Source of the DNA: Bradyrhizobium sp. 200
Lineage (GTDB): Bacteria > Pseudomonadota > Alphaproteobacteria > Rhizobiales > Xanthobacteraceae
NCBI RefSeq assembly: GCF_023100945.1
Contig: NZ_CP064689.1
Coordinates: 8,290,001 to 8,354,000, forward strand
Direction: 5' to 3'
Length of the DNA stretch: 64,000 nucleotides
Part shown: positions 1 to 10,692 of the stretch, piece after piece
Position numbering within the stretch: the first letter of the stretch is position 1
Layout of the letters: every line of letters starts with the position of its first letter
Notes under the pieces: model-generated
What the model was told of the DNA's origin: nothing
What the model saw: only the letters and a program-made list of their open reading frames with translations
Database searches by the model: none
Program-made: the position numbers and the translations under genes

Positions 1-572
1 CCAACGATCCGCAGAAGATGGACCCGAAGGCGAGCCGCGAAACGCTCGACCACTCGATCATGTATATTTTCGCGGTCGCGCTCGAAGACGGCGGCTGGCA
101 TCACGAGCGTTCCTATGCGCCGGAGCGCGCCGGCCGCGAAACGACGATCGCGCTGTGGCGCAAGATCTCGACGGTCGAAGACCCAGCATGGACCCGCCGC
201 TACCATAGCCACGATCCAAAGGAAAAAGCGTTCGGCGGCCGCGTCGTCGTGAAGTTGAAGGGCGGTTCCGTCATCAGCGAAGAAATTGCGCTGGCTGACA
301 CGCATCCCCTCGGCGCTCGCCCTTTCAGGCGGCCGGACTACATCCGGAAATTCCGCAACCTGGCGGAAGGCGTGATCGCCGCGGCTGAGCAGGATCGCTT
401 TATCGCAACGGTCGAAAGGCTGGTCTCGCTAAAGGCAGGTGAACTGACCGACCTCACTTTTGCAGTCGATCCAAAACTCCTCGGCACGACATCGACACAC
501 GGCATCTTCACTGGCGCGACGCCACCCCCGTCTCGGTCCAGCGCGCCGCCGGCCATCGATAAGGGAGATTGA
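1..572 (+). CDS. prpD: 2-methylcitrate dehydratase PrpD, C-terminal part (cut by window start)
   Basis: The frame is open from base 3 and encodes the last ~189 residues of a MmgE/PrpD-family protein. PrpD dehydrates 2-methylcitrate in the methylcitrate cycle that oxidises propionyl-CoA. Visible family features are the stretch [18 protein letters not shown] and the later [11 protein letters not shown] segment with the HPLG motif after it. The next gene, prpC, begins one base after the TGA, so the two are surely co-transcribed. The extreme C-terminus is Pro/Ser-rich, which I take as a lineage-specific tail. The assignment rests on these segments and on the prpC and prpB neighbours. Confidence 0.9.
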   Translation, partial: NDPQKMDPKASRETLDHSIMYIFAVALEDGGWHHERSYAPERAGRETTIALWRKISTVEDPAWTRRYHSHDPKEKAFGGRVVVKLKGGSVISEEIALADTHPLGARPFRRPDYIRKFRNLAEGVIAAAEQDRFIATVERLVSLKAGELTDLTFAVDPKLLGTTSTHGIFTGATPPPSRSSAPPAIDKGD

Positions 573-573
573 G

Positions 574-1746
574 ATGACGGACATCAAGCCTGCCCCCAAG
601 AAGTCGGTCGCGCTATCAGGCGTGATCGCCGGCGACACCGCGCTGTGCACGGTCGGCCGCACCGGAAACGACCTGCATTATCGCGGCTATGACATTCTCG
701 ATGTCGCCGAAACCTGCGAGTTCGAGGAGATCGCGTATCTTCTCGTTCACGGCAGCCTTCCGACTCTGCCGGAGCTCAGAAACTACAAGGCCAAGCTGAA
801 GGCGCTGCGCGGGTTACCGCTTGCGGTGCTGCAGACGCTGGAATTGCTGCCCGCCGCAGCGCATCCGATGGACGTGCTGAGAAGCGGCGTCTCCGCGCTC
901 GGCTGCATCCTTCCCGAGGCCCACGATCACAATCAGCCCGGCGCGCGCGATATTGCCGACCGGCTGATGGCCTCGCTTGGATCGATGCTGCTCTACTGGC
1001 ACCACTACGCCCATCACGGCCGCCGGATCGACGTCGAAACCGACGACGATTCGATCGGCTCGCACTTCCTGCATCTGCTCCATGGCAGGAAGCCGCCGCC
1101 ATCGCACGAGCGCGCGATGCATACCTCGCTGATACTGTACGCCGAGCATGAGTACAACGCATCGACCTTCACCGCACGCTCGATCGCCGGCACCGGCTCG
1201 GACCTCTACTCCGCGATAACAGGCGCAATCGGCGCGCTGCGAGGGCCGAAACATGGCGGCGCCAACGAGATCGCGTTCGAGGTGCAGAAGCGTTACGGCG
1301 ACACGGAAGAGGCGGAGGCCGATATCCGCCGGCGCGTCGCGACCAAGGAGGTCGTGATCGGCTTCGGTCACCCCGTCTACACGATCGCCGATCCACGCAA
1401 CAAGGTGATCAAGGAAGTCGCGCGCCGCCTGAGCATCGAAGGCGAAAACACCCGGATGTTCGAAATCGCCGACCGGATCGAGGCTGTCATGGCCGACGCC
1501 AAGAAGATGTTTGCCAACCTCGACTGGTTCAGCGCGGTCTCCTACCACGCGATGGGCGTGCCGACCGCGATGTTCACGCCGCTGTTCGTGATTTCCCGGA
1601 CGTCCGGATGGGGGGCGCACGTGATGGAACAGCGCATCAACAACAAGATCATTCGCCCGGCCGCCAATTATATTGGCCCGGAGAATCTGAAGTTCGTGCC
1701 GCTGCATGAGCGTGGCAAAGCCGCCGTCGCCCCACGCGCCGCGTAA
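574..1746 (+). CDS. prpC: 2-methylcitrate synthase PrpC
   Basis: This encodes 390 residues of the citrate synthase superfamily. It condenses propionyl-CoA with oxaloacetate to give 2-methylcitrate. Family motifs are GPKHGGANE (active-site His region) and [15 protein letters not shown] (His and substrate-binding region). The start is the ATG at 574, one base after the prpD stop, with AAGGGAG just upstream. A longer frame starting at 460 overlaps prpD and is not credible. The position between prpD and prpB argues for a methylcitrate rather than a citrate synthase. Confidence 0.93.
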   Translation: MTDIKPAPKKSVALSGVIAGDTALCTVGRTGNDLHYRGYDILDVAETCEFEEIAYLLVHGSLPTLPELRNYKAKLKALRGLPLAVLQTLELLPAAAHPMDVLRSGVSALGCILPEAHDHNQPGARDIADRLMASLGSMLLYWHHYAHHGRRIDVETDDDSIGSHFLHLLHGRKPPPSHERAMHTSLILYAEHEYNASTFTARSIAGTGSDLYSAITGAIGALRGPKHGGANEIAFEVQKRYGDTEEAEADIRRRVATKEVVIGFGHPVYTIADPRNKVIKEVARRLSIEGENTRMFEIADRIEAVMADAKKMFANLDWFSAVSYHAMGVPTAMFTPLFVISRTSGWGAHVMEQRINNKIIRPAANYIGPENLKFVPLHERGKAAVAPRAA

Positions 1747-1756
1747 GGAAGCAACA

Positions 1757-2677
1757 ATGGTATATCTCCTGGGTGCTGATCTCGCCGACGAGCCGGCCGG
1801 AGCTCGCTTCCGCGACCTCCTGGACAGACCGGGCATCCTCCAGATACCGGGCGCGCATAACGGAATGGCCGCGCTACAGGCCCGCGACGCCAGTTTTTCC
1901 GCGCTCTATTTGTCGGGCGCGGCGATGACGGCTTCGATGGGCCTGCCGGATCTCGGGATCATAACAGTCGAGGAAGTCGCCTTCTTCATCCGCCAGGTGG
2001 CGCGCGCCAGCAACCTGCCGGTGCTAGTCGATGGCGACACCGGCTATGGCGAAGCGCTCAATGTCATGAGCATGGTGCGCACTTTCGAGGATGCCGGTGC
2101 TGCGGCCGTTCATATCGAGGACCAACTACTGCCGAAAAAATGCGGCCATCTCAACGACAAGAAGCTGGCGGATGCGCGCGACATGGCAGCCAAGGTTGCC
2201 GCCGCCGCCAAGGCGCGGCGTCATCTCTATCTGATCGCAAGGACGGATGCCGCCGCCAGCGAAGGGATGGACGGCGCCGTGGCGCGTGCAAAACTTTATC
2301 TGGAAGCAGGCGCGGACGCGATCTTCCCGGAAGCAATGATTTCGCGCGAGATGTTCGAGGAGTTCGCGCGGCGCGTTCCCGGCGTTCCGCTGCTGGCGAA
2401 CATGACGGAGTTCGGGAAGACCCCGTTCTTCACTGCATCCGAGTTCGAGGCGATGGGCTACCGCATGGTGATCTGGCCGGTATCGTCGCTCCGCGTCGCC
2501 AACAAGGCCCAGCAGAATCTGTTCGCCACCCTCAAGCGCGACGGCAGCACCTGCAAAATGCTCGACCAGATGCAGACGCGCGCCGAGCTTTACGCGACAA
2601 TTGGGCTGCACGATTACGAGGCGCTCGACGCTTCGATCGTCAGAACCATCGTCCCCGACGGCATGCCGCAGAAGTGA
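1757..2677 (+). CDS. prpB: Methylisocitrate lyase PrpB
   Basis: This encodes 306 residues of the isocitrate lyase/PEP mutase superfamily. It cleaves 2-methylisocitrate to pyruvate and succinate, the last step of the methylcitrate cycle. Diagnostic motifs are VDGDTGYGEA, VHIEDQLLPKKCGH (catalytic Cys in KKCGH) and LIARTDA. The ATG at 1757 lies 10 bases after the prpC stop with a GGAAG ribosome site, so I reject the longer frame from 1706. No aconitase or methylcitrate isomerase gene follows; the next element is a cobalamin riboswitch. Confidence 0.94.
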   Translation: MVYLLGADLADEPAGARFRDLLDRPGILQIPGAHNGMAALQARDASFSALYLSGAAMTASMGLPDLGIITVEEVAFFIRQVARASNLPVLVDGDTGYGEALNVMSMVRTFEDAGAAAVHIEDQLLPKKCGHLNDKKLADARDMAAKVAAAAKARRHLYLIARTDAAASEGMDGAVARAKLYLEAGADAIFPEAMISREMFEEFARRVPGVPLLANMTEFGKTPFFTASEFEAMGYRMVIWPVSSLRVANKAQQNLFATLKRDGSTCKMLDQMQTRAELYATIGLHDYEALDASIVRTIVPDGMPQK

Positions 2678-2787
2678 ACTGTTCCGCCATCTCGCTGCTC
2701 GATCCGGAATTCATTGAGGCTCAATACGGCCGACGCTACCCGATCTCGTATTGACTGAGATCGCCGTTGACCTTAACTGAACCCGTC

Positions 2788-2985
2788 GTGGTTCTTCGGG
2801 CTCGTTCGGCCCGAAGCTAAGAGGGAAGCCGGTGCGGCCGAAAAGCCAAAGCCGGAGCTGCCCCCGCAACTGTAAGCGGCGAGCCGCTGTCCAACAATGC
2901 CACTGAGACCTTGATTGGTTTCGGGAAGGCCGGACAGCAGCACTGACCCGCGAGCCAGGAGACCTGCCTCGACAACATACACGTC
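2788..2985 (+). promoter_or_regulatory. Cobalamin (B12) riboswitch upstream of metE
   Basis: The leader has the hallmark blocks of the adenosylcobalamin riboswitch family: GGGAAGCCGGTGCGG at about 2823, GCCCCCGCAACTGTAAGCGG at about 2860-2880, CACTGA at 2941, and the B12 box GCCAGGAGACCTGCC at 2954-2968. It lies between prpB and metE on the metE strand. Binding of cobalamin is expected to switch off metE when the B12-dependent synthase MetH can work. The outer boundaries are estimated. Confidence 0.92.
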
Positions 2986-3069
2986 CTCGGGCGGGGTGTC
3001 CCGGTGGTGCGGTTGCGATTCCGCGCGCGCTGCCGTAGCGGAATCCAGACGTGTCACTTCGGCCTTTGC

Positions 3070-3084
3070 CCCCAACTTTTGGGG
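3070..3084 (+). promoter_or_regulatory. Hairpin over the metE ribosome-binding site
   Basis: CCCCAA and TTGGGG form a perfect 6-bp stem with a CTT loop. The 3' arm GGGG is the only purine-rich ribosome-site candidate upstream of the metE ATG at 3092, with a 7-base spacer. It could be the expression platform of the riboswitch, sequestering the ribosome site. The role is inferred; there is no T-run, so it is not an intrinsic terminator. Confidence 0.45.
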
Positions 3085-3091
3085 TTAAGCC

Positions 3092-5461
3092 ATGTCTACT
3101 GCAACGTCTCCTTCTACCATCGCTACTTCCTCGCTTCCCGTTGCTTCCCTCGGCACGCCACGGATCGGCCCGCGCCGCGAGCTGAAATTCGCATTGGAAA
3201 GTTTCTGGTCCGGCGCAACCGACGAGAAGGCGCTGGTCGAAACCGGCGTCGGGCTTCGGGCTGCCAACTGGGCGCGCCAGAAAAAGCTCGGCGTCAGCGT
3301 GATCCCGTCGAACGATTTCTCGTTCTACGACCAGGTGCTCGACACGTCAGTGATGGTCGGCGCCATACCGAACATCTATCAGTGGAACGGCGGCCCGGTC
3401 CCGCTCGCGACCTACTTTGCGATGGCCCGCGGCGCGCAAGGCAAGACGCATGAGGCGAGCTGCGGCCATGCCCATCACGCCCATGATGCCGCCCACGGCG
3501 TGCCGGCGCAGGAAATGACGAAATGGTTCGACACCAACTACCACTACATGGTGCCCGAACTGGACAGGGATCAGCAGTTCACCCTCGCCTCGCGCAAGCC
3601 GATCGAGGAATACGAAGAAGCAAAAGCGCTGGGCTATCAGACCCGCCCCGTGCTCGTCGGCCCGGTGACCTTTCTCAAACTCACCAAGAGCAAGGATGCC
3701 GGTTTCAATCCGCTGTCGCTGCTCGACCGGCTGCTGCCGGTTTACATCGAGGTCCTGCGCGAACTGGCCTACCGCGGCGCCGAATGGGTGCAGATCGACG
3801 AGCCGTGTCTCGTGCTAGACCTCGACATCGTCGGGCAGCAGGCACTGCATTACGCCTATAGTGAGATCGCCAATGCGGTGCCGCAGCTCAAGATCATGCT
3901 GGCGACCTATTTCGGCGGGCTGGGCGGCAATCGCGATACCGCGCTGGCGCTGCCCGTCGCCGGCCTGCATCTCGATCTGGCGCGCGCACCCGATCAAATC
4001 GACGGCCTCGCCGATTTTCCTGATGACCGCGTGCTGTCGCTCGGGATCATCGACGGCCGAAACATCTGGCGCGCGGATTTGAGCAGGATTCTCGACCGGC
4101 TCGAACCCGTGATCGCGAGACTCGGCAAGCACCGCGTGCAGATCGCACCTTCATGCTCTCTTCTGCATGTCCCGATCGATCTGGCGCTGGAAACGGGGCT
4201 CGATCCCGAAATCAAGAGCTGGCTGGCGTTCTCGGTGCAGAAGCTCGAGGAACTGACGACGCTCGGGACGGCGCTCGCCGGTGGACGCGGCAGCGTCGAA
4301 GCTGCGCTGGGCGTCTCGGACGAGGCCGCGGCTGTGCGCAAGGCTTCACCGCGAATTCACGATGCGAAGGTCGCGGCGCGCATCGCCGGCATCGATGACG
4401 CCATGCGTCGCCGCGCCAGCGTGTTCACTGAGCGCGCCGGCGTACAGCACGAGCGCTTCAACCTGCCCGCCTTCCCGACCACGACCATCGGCTCGTTCCC
4501 GCAGACGGCCGAAGTCAGGAAAGCTCGCGCCGCACACGCCAGCGGTACGCTGACGGATGAAGTCTACAAGATCTATCTGCAGGACCAGACGGCCCGCGCG
4601 GTGCAGTGGCAGGAGACCATCGGCCTCGACGTGCTCGTGCACGGCGAGTTCGAGCGCAACGACATGGTGCAGTATTTCGGCGAGCAACTTGCAGGCTTCG
4701 CCTTCACCACGCACGGCTGGGTGCAATCCTACGGATCGCGTTACGTCCGCCCGCCGGTGCTGTTCGGCGACGTCTCGCGCCCGAAGCCGATGACGGTCGA
4801 ATGGTGGCAATACGCCCAGTCGCTGACGAAAAAGCCGATGAAGGCGATGTTGACCGGCCCCGTCACCATCCTGAACTGGTCGTTCGTCCGCGACGATATT
4901 GCGCGCAGCGAGGCCTGCCGGCAGATCGCGCTCGCGATCCGCGACGAGGTCGCCGACCTCGAGGCTGCCGGCGCCGGGATGATCCAGATCGACGAGGCGG
5001 CGCTGCGCGAGGGATTGCCGCTACGCCAATCGGAATGGAAAGCGTATCTGGACTGGGCCGTCGACGCCTTCCGTCTCTGTTCGTCCGGCGTGCGCGACGA
5101 GACGCAGATCCACACCCACATGTGCTACTCGGAGTTCAACGACATCATCGATGCGATCGGCGCGATGGACGCCGACGTGATCTCGATCGAAACCTCGCGT
5201 TCGAAAATGGAGCTGCTCGATGCGTTCAGGAACTACCGTTATCCGAACGAAATCGGCCCCGGCGTCTACGACATTCATTCGCCGCGGGTGCCGGAGATCG
5301 AAGAGATGACCGCCCTGCTCAAGCTGGCGCGAGAGCGGCTTGCCGATGCCCAGATCTGGATCAATCCGGATTGCGGATTGAAGACCCGCAAATGGGAAGA
5401 GGTGCGGCCCGCGCTCGCCAACATGGTCGCGGCGGCCCGCGAGTTGCGGGCGCTGGCTTAA
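3092..5461 (+). CDS. metE: Cobalamin-independent methionine synthase MetE
   Basis: The 789-residue protein transfers a methyl group from 5-methyl-THF-triglutamate to homocysteine. The length is typical of two-barrel MetE enzymes. The catalytic barrel shows FPTTTIGSFPQT, the zinc ligands in IHTHMCYSEF (His and Cys) and the second Cys in NPDCGLKTRKW near the C-terminus. Expression is probably repressed by B12 through the upstream riboswitch. Residues 120-135 form an unusual His-rich stretch, HEASCGHAHHAHDAAH, just before the conserved EMTKWFDTNYHY motif; this looks like a lineage-specific insertion. Confidence 0.97.
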   Translation: MSTATSPSTIATSSLPVASLGTPRIGPRRELKFALESFWSGATDEKALVETGVGLRAANWARQKKLGVSVIPSNDFSFYDQVLDTSVMVGAIPNIYQWNGGPVPLATYFAMARGAQGKTHEASCGHAHHAHDAAHGVPAQEMTKWFDTNYHYMVPELDRDQQFTLASRKPIEEYEEAKALGYQTRPVLVGPVTFLKLTKSKDAGFNPLSLLDRLLPVYIEVLRELAYRGAEWVQIDEPCLVLDLDIVGQQALHYAYSEIANAVPQLKIMLATYFGGLGGNRDTALALPVAGLHLDLARAPDQIDGLADFPDDRVLSLGIIDGRNIWRADLSRILDRLEPVIARLGKHRVQIAPSCSLLHVPIDLALETGLDPEIKSWLAFSVQKLEELTTLGTALAGGRGSVEAALGVSDEAAAVRKASPRIHDAKVAARIAGIDDAMRRRASVFTERAGVQHERFNLPAFPTTTIGSFPQTAEVRKARAAHASGTLTDEVYKIYLQDQTARAVQWQETIGLDVLVHGEFERNDMVQYFGEQLAGFAFTTHGWVQSYGSRYVRPPVLFGDVSRPKPMTVEWWQYAQSLTKKPMKAMLTGPVTILNWSFVRDDIARSEACRQIALAIRDEVADLEAAGAGMIQIDEAALREGLPLRQSEWKAYLDWAVDAFRLCSSGVRDETQIHTHMCYSEFNDIIDAIGAMDADVISIETSRSKMELLDAFRNYRYPNEIGPGVYDIHSPRVPEIEEMTALLKLARERLADAQIWINPDCGLKTRKWEEVRPALANMVAAARELRALA

Positions 5462-5486
5462 TCGGCCCGTCACGCGATGCCAACTC

Positions 5487-5570
5487 CGTCATTGCGAGCG
5501 AAGCGAAGCAATCCATCTATCCTCAGCGGCGGCATGGATTGCTTCGTCGCTACACTCCTCGCAATGACGG
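5487..5570. repeat. Palindromic interspersed repeat, family A
   Basis: Long imperfect inverted arms begin CGTCATTGCGAGCGAAGCGA and end with its near complement CTCGCAATGACG. The inner arms are GCAATCCAT and ATGGATTGC. A second copy of the same family lies at 20536-20614. It is a REP-like extragenic palindrome downstream of metE. Confidence 0.85.
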
Positions 5571-5581
5571 CACAGGCTGCA

Positions 5582-5674
5582 TAGGATGGGCAAAGGCACG
5601 CAGGCGCCGTGCCCACCATCGTTTCGCGATCGTCAATGTGAATAGTGGGCACGCTGCGCTTTGCCCACCCTACG
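5582..5674. repeat. Palindromic interspersed repeat, family B
   Basis: The arms are TAGGATGGGCAAAGGCACGC on the left and GTGGGCACGCTGCGCTTTGC followed by CCACCCTACGG on the right. A second family B copy lies at 22709-22799, and a related variant (GGGTTA in place of GGGCAA) at 37194-37275. The gap between metE and the next small gene consists almost entirely of this repeat and the preceding family A repeat. Confidence 0.85.
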
Positions 5675-5717
5675 GCCATCTTATGATGATCACCGCGAGA
5701 GATCGAAGGAGACTGCG

Positions 5718-5915
5718 ATGCGCTTCTGGATTCAATGCACGAGGTTCGAGACAGGGCAACCCATCCACATCAATATCGCGCTCGTCGGCAGCATGTCACG
5801 CGACGGCGAGCGCACCGTGCTCGCTTTCGTCGGCGGCGACGGGGAGACGATCGAAGTGGTAGAGACGCCGGAGCATATCCTGGCCATGCATCTCGGCGCC
5901 CCCGCGAAGGTATAA
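5718..5915 (+). CDS. Small conserved-looking protein of unknown function
   Basis: This is a 65-residue ORF starting at the ATG at 5718 with GAAGGAGA just upstream. It has no signal peptide or membrane segment. The sequence has a beta-rich pattern (INIALVGSMSRDGERTVLAF, then GDGETIEVVETPEHIL) that could form a small sheet domain. The ribosome site and codon pattern support translation. I do not recognise a family. Confidence 0.6.
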   Translation: MRFWIQCTRFETGQPIHINIALVGSMSRDGERTVLAFVGGDGETIEVVETPEHILAMHLGAPAKV

Positions 5916-6013
5916 CTCACCTCGTGGCGGCAACGGCGCCATTGCGAGCGAAGGCGGAAGATCGGGCGCGCATTCGCGCGATCCGTTGGCTCCTGGCAAT
6001 GACGAATTTCGAA

Positions 6014-7204
6014 CTAATTCCCCGTCTGCAGTTCCCCGAAGCGCTCCCACGTCTTGCCGTTGAAGCGCATGAACTGCATCTGGTCGACCGGCACGTGGTC
6101 GGCAGGCCCGGTGTTGACCTTGATGCCCGGCAGCAGCATCGGCAGCTCCAGATCCTTGATTGAATAGGCCTGCCGCAGGATGTTCTCGGTCGACAGATCA
6201 TTGCCGCAGGCCTTCAGCACCGCCTCCAGCACCATCGCGCTGTTGTAGGCGTTGACGTAGTTGGTGTCGTGCTGGTCCCCGTCGGGGACGTATTTGGTCA
6301 TGAACTCGCGCCATCCCTTGACGCCCGCGTCGTCCTTCCAGGCGGGATCGTCGGGGTCCTTGACGTAGGCGGTCGAGAGAATGCCGGTGCCGGCCTCGAC
6401 GCCTGCCGGCTCCATCACGGTGGAAATCCACACCGCGACGTTGGAGAGAAACGTCATCGGCCGCCAGCCAATCTCGAACGCCTTGCGAATTGATTGCGCG
6501 GCGAATTTCGGCGTTGCCGCGATCACGAACACGTCGGCGCCCGACGCCTTCAGTTTCACGATCTGTGAGTCGATGGTCGGATCGGAGATTTCATAGGTCG
6601 CCCCGGTGACGACGGAATCATATTTGTCGCCGAGCACGTCCTTCAGCCCGGCGAGATAATCCCGGCCGTAATCGTCGTTCTGCGAAATGACCGCGAATTT
6701 GGCGTTCGGATTCTTCGCCAGTGCATAGCGCGCGTAGAGCCGCGCCTCGTAGCGGAACGGCGCCTGCACGCCCACGGTAGCCTGCGGAAACTGCGCGATG
6801 TCGGCGAATTTCGAGGCGCCGGAGGCCAGGAACAGTTGCGGGATGTTCTTGCTCTGCAGATATTTCGCGATCGCGGTGTTATGGGCGGTTCCGATCGAGG
6901 AGAAGATCAGCGCGACTTCGTCGCTCTCGACGAGCCGCCTTGTCTGCTCCACCGTCTTCGGCGGAGCGTAGCTGTCGTCGAGCGAGATCAGATTGACCTT
7001 GCGGCCGTTGATGCCGCCGCGCTCGTTGACCATCTTGAAATAGCCGACCTCGCCCTTGCCGAGCGCGCCGAACGCCGACACCGGCCCGCTATAGGGCATG
7101 GTCTGGCCGATCTTGATTTCGGTTGCGGTGACGCCACGCATTTCGGCGGCCAATGCGGGCAGCGTCATTAACGCCAGCGCGCCAAATCCTGCGAGCAAAC
7201 GCAT
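6014..7204 (-). CDS. ABC transporter substrate-binding protein, branched-chain amino acid type
   Basis: This encodes 396 residues with a cleavable signal peptide (MRLLAGFGALALMTLPALAA), so it acts in the periplasm. The mature start, VTATEIKIGQTMPYSGP, is typical of type I periplasmic ligand-binding proteins of the LivJ/urea/aromatic group. GEVGYFKMVNERGGINGRKV and the Asp-Asp of SLDDSYAPPKTVEQTRRLV follow the family plan. No permease or ATPase genes are adjacent, so this is an orphan binding protein. The ligand cannot be told from sequence; Bradyrhizobium has many such orphans. Confidence 0.9.
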   Translation of the reverse strand: MRLLAGFGALALMTLPALAAEMRGVTATEIKIGQTMPYSGPVSAFGALGKGEVGYFKMVNERGGINGRKVNLISLDDSYAPPKTVEQTRRLVESDEVALIFSSIGTAHNTAIAKYLQSKNIPQLFLASGASKFADIAQFPQATVGVQAPFRYEARLYARYALAKNPNAKFAVISQNDDYGRDYLAGLKDVLGDKYDSVVTGATYEISDPTIDSQIVKLKASGADVFVIAATPKFAAQSIRKAFEIGWRPMTFLSNVAVWISTVMEPAGVEAGTGILSTAYVKDPDDPAWKDDAGVKGWREFMTKYVPDGDQHDTNYVNAYNSAMVLEAVLKACGNDLSTENILRQAYSIKDLELPMLLPGIKVNTGPADHVPVDQMQFMRFNGKTWERFGELQTGN

Positions 7205-7357
7205 CGGTGTCGCCTCCCCATTTTATGGGCGTTTGACCGATGGCCGCGACAGGCACGGTTCGGCCGACGCTCTCGTTTATGGCGCCAGCATGCCACGGCG
7301 CCCGATCGACGCCAATCATAATGATTATGGATCAGAACCATCCCTGCGCGGACGGCA

Positions 7358-7384
7358 CAAAAAACGCGGCGTTGCCGCCGCGTT
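7358..7384 (-). terminator. Intrinsic terminator after ftsH
   Basis: On the minus strand a 9-bp GC-rich stem (AACGCGGCG against CGCCGCGTT) with a 4-base loop is followed by a run of T. It lies 22 bases beyond the ftsH stop and ends the tilS-ftsH side of the cluster. Confidence 0.85.
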
Positions 7385-7406
7385 CTTTGTTCAGGATGTA
7401 GTCCAC

Positions 7407-9329
<1,923 letters not shown>

Positions 9330-9595
9330 TGATCTTCCTTCGTGGTCGCGCGGATCGCGGCCCTATGTCCTTGGCGGTAACCCTAGAATATTTCTTGGGC
9401 AGTGAGGCGAGAATCCCCGGTCCACTGCTACCAATCTAGGTGGCGCCCGGGTCAATGCCAAGGGAACCACACAGGACTATTTAACGCATCTTAACGCGAT
9501 TCCCGGTCAAAAAATGACGCAAAAACCGAGGTTTTTCCGGGGTGGTTAAGGCTCTCCGCTCCCATATAGCAAATATCGCGACATGGGAACGCTTC

Positions 9596-10642
9596 TCACG
9601 CCCGTTTGCCCCTCCGCGGGGGCGCTGGATCGACATGAATTCGATCTCCGGTCAGGCTGATCGCTGCCCCGGCGAGCGTCTGTTTCAGCCTTGTCTGCCT
9701 CTCGCCGTTGGCAATGGCCCGATCCAGCACCGCCAGCAGCGCTTCGACCTTGCCGAGTTCCGCGGGCCCTTCATGACCGGCCCGGTCAATCGCGCGCTTG
9801 AGTAGCCGAAGGCGGATCTCCTCGGGCAGACCGGCAAACGCGGCGGCATCGAATCCGAAGCGCGAGGCGTCATCGCGATCTCTCAAGGCGAGATAGCGCT
9901 CGGCGCCGTCGGCCAGCACTTCAATCGCGGCATTCGCCCGCGCCAGCCGCGTTGCCAGCCGCGCCAGATTTCGGCTGTCGCCGCCCTCCTCGACCAGCGC
10001 AGGCATCAACGCGCGCAGCCGCGGCCGCGTGAAGCTCATGTCTCGATTGGTGGGATCATCGGCAAAGGCGATCTTTGCCCTGCCCAGCGTCGCAACTAGC
10101 CGCGACTTCGGAACGTCTAGCAGCGGCCGCGCCAGCCACACGCCCTCACGCTCGGTCTCGCGCGCCATCGCCGCAAGACCGGCGATGCCGCTGCCGCGCA
10201 GGATCCGCATCAACAGCGTCTCGGCCTGGTCATCGCGGGTGTGCGCGGTCAGGATGTGCGTGGCGCCGCTCGCCCGCGCGGCTTTCGCCAGCAACAGGTA
10301 GCGCGCCGCGCGGGCTGCGGCCGGCAAGCCGGTCTTCGGCTTGGTCCCGGTCCAGCGCAGCGTACGATGGGGCATATCGAGGTCGCGTGCGAGACGCTTG
10401 ACGTCGCGTGCCTCGCGCGCGGCGTCGGCCCGCAAGCCGTGGTCGACGGTGACGGCAATCAATCGCGGCCCGCGCGAAAGCGCGCGGCGCCAGCGGGCGG
10501 CAAGCCACATCAGGGCAAGCGAATCGGGACCGCCGGATACCGCCAGCACGAGCGCAGGCGCGGCCTTCCAGTGTGCGAACAGATCTTTCGCTTGCTGCAC
10601 CGAGATCGGCGCGTGGTCGTCGTCAGGCTCGTCGTTAGGCAT
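9596..10642 (-). CDS. tilS: tRNA(Ile)-lysidine synthase TilS
   Basis: This encodes 348 residues. TilS attaches lysine to C34 of the AUA-decoding tRNA-Ile in the cytoplasm. The N-type PP-loop SGGPDSLAL is at about residues 36-44 and is followed by the TVDHGLR motif. The length matches short TilS forms that lack the extra C-terminal domain of E. coli TilS. It lies between cpoB and ftsH as in many alphaproteobacteria. The ATG at 10642 is taken because 14 acidic residues then lead straight into the fold. Confidence 0.94.
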   Translation of the reverse strand: MPNDEPDDDHAPISVQQAKDLFAHWKAAPALVLAVSGGPDSLALMWLAARWRRALSRGPRLIAVTVDHGLRADAAREARDVKRLARDLDMPHRTLRWTGTKPKTGLPAAARAARYLLLAKAARASGATHILTAHTRDDQAETLLMRILRGSGIAGLAAMARETEREGVWLARPLLDVPKSRLVATLGRAKIAFADDPTNRDMSFTRPRLRALMPALVEEGGDSRNLARLATRLARANAAIEVLADGAERYLALRDRDDASRFGFDAAAFAGLPEEIRLRLLKRAIDRAGHEGPAELGKVEALLAVLDRAIANGERQTRLKQTLAGAAISLTGDRIHVDPAPPRRGKRA

Positions 10643-10692
10643 GGCATCGCCAGTCTATTCGAGGCCTTTTGCGGCCTCGACCGGCTTCCGCT

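Noticed and set aside
4606..5862. A 418-residue open frame on the plus strand
   Set aside because: It overlaps metE out of frame, is Arg-rich and runs through two palindromic repeats.
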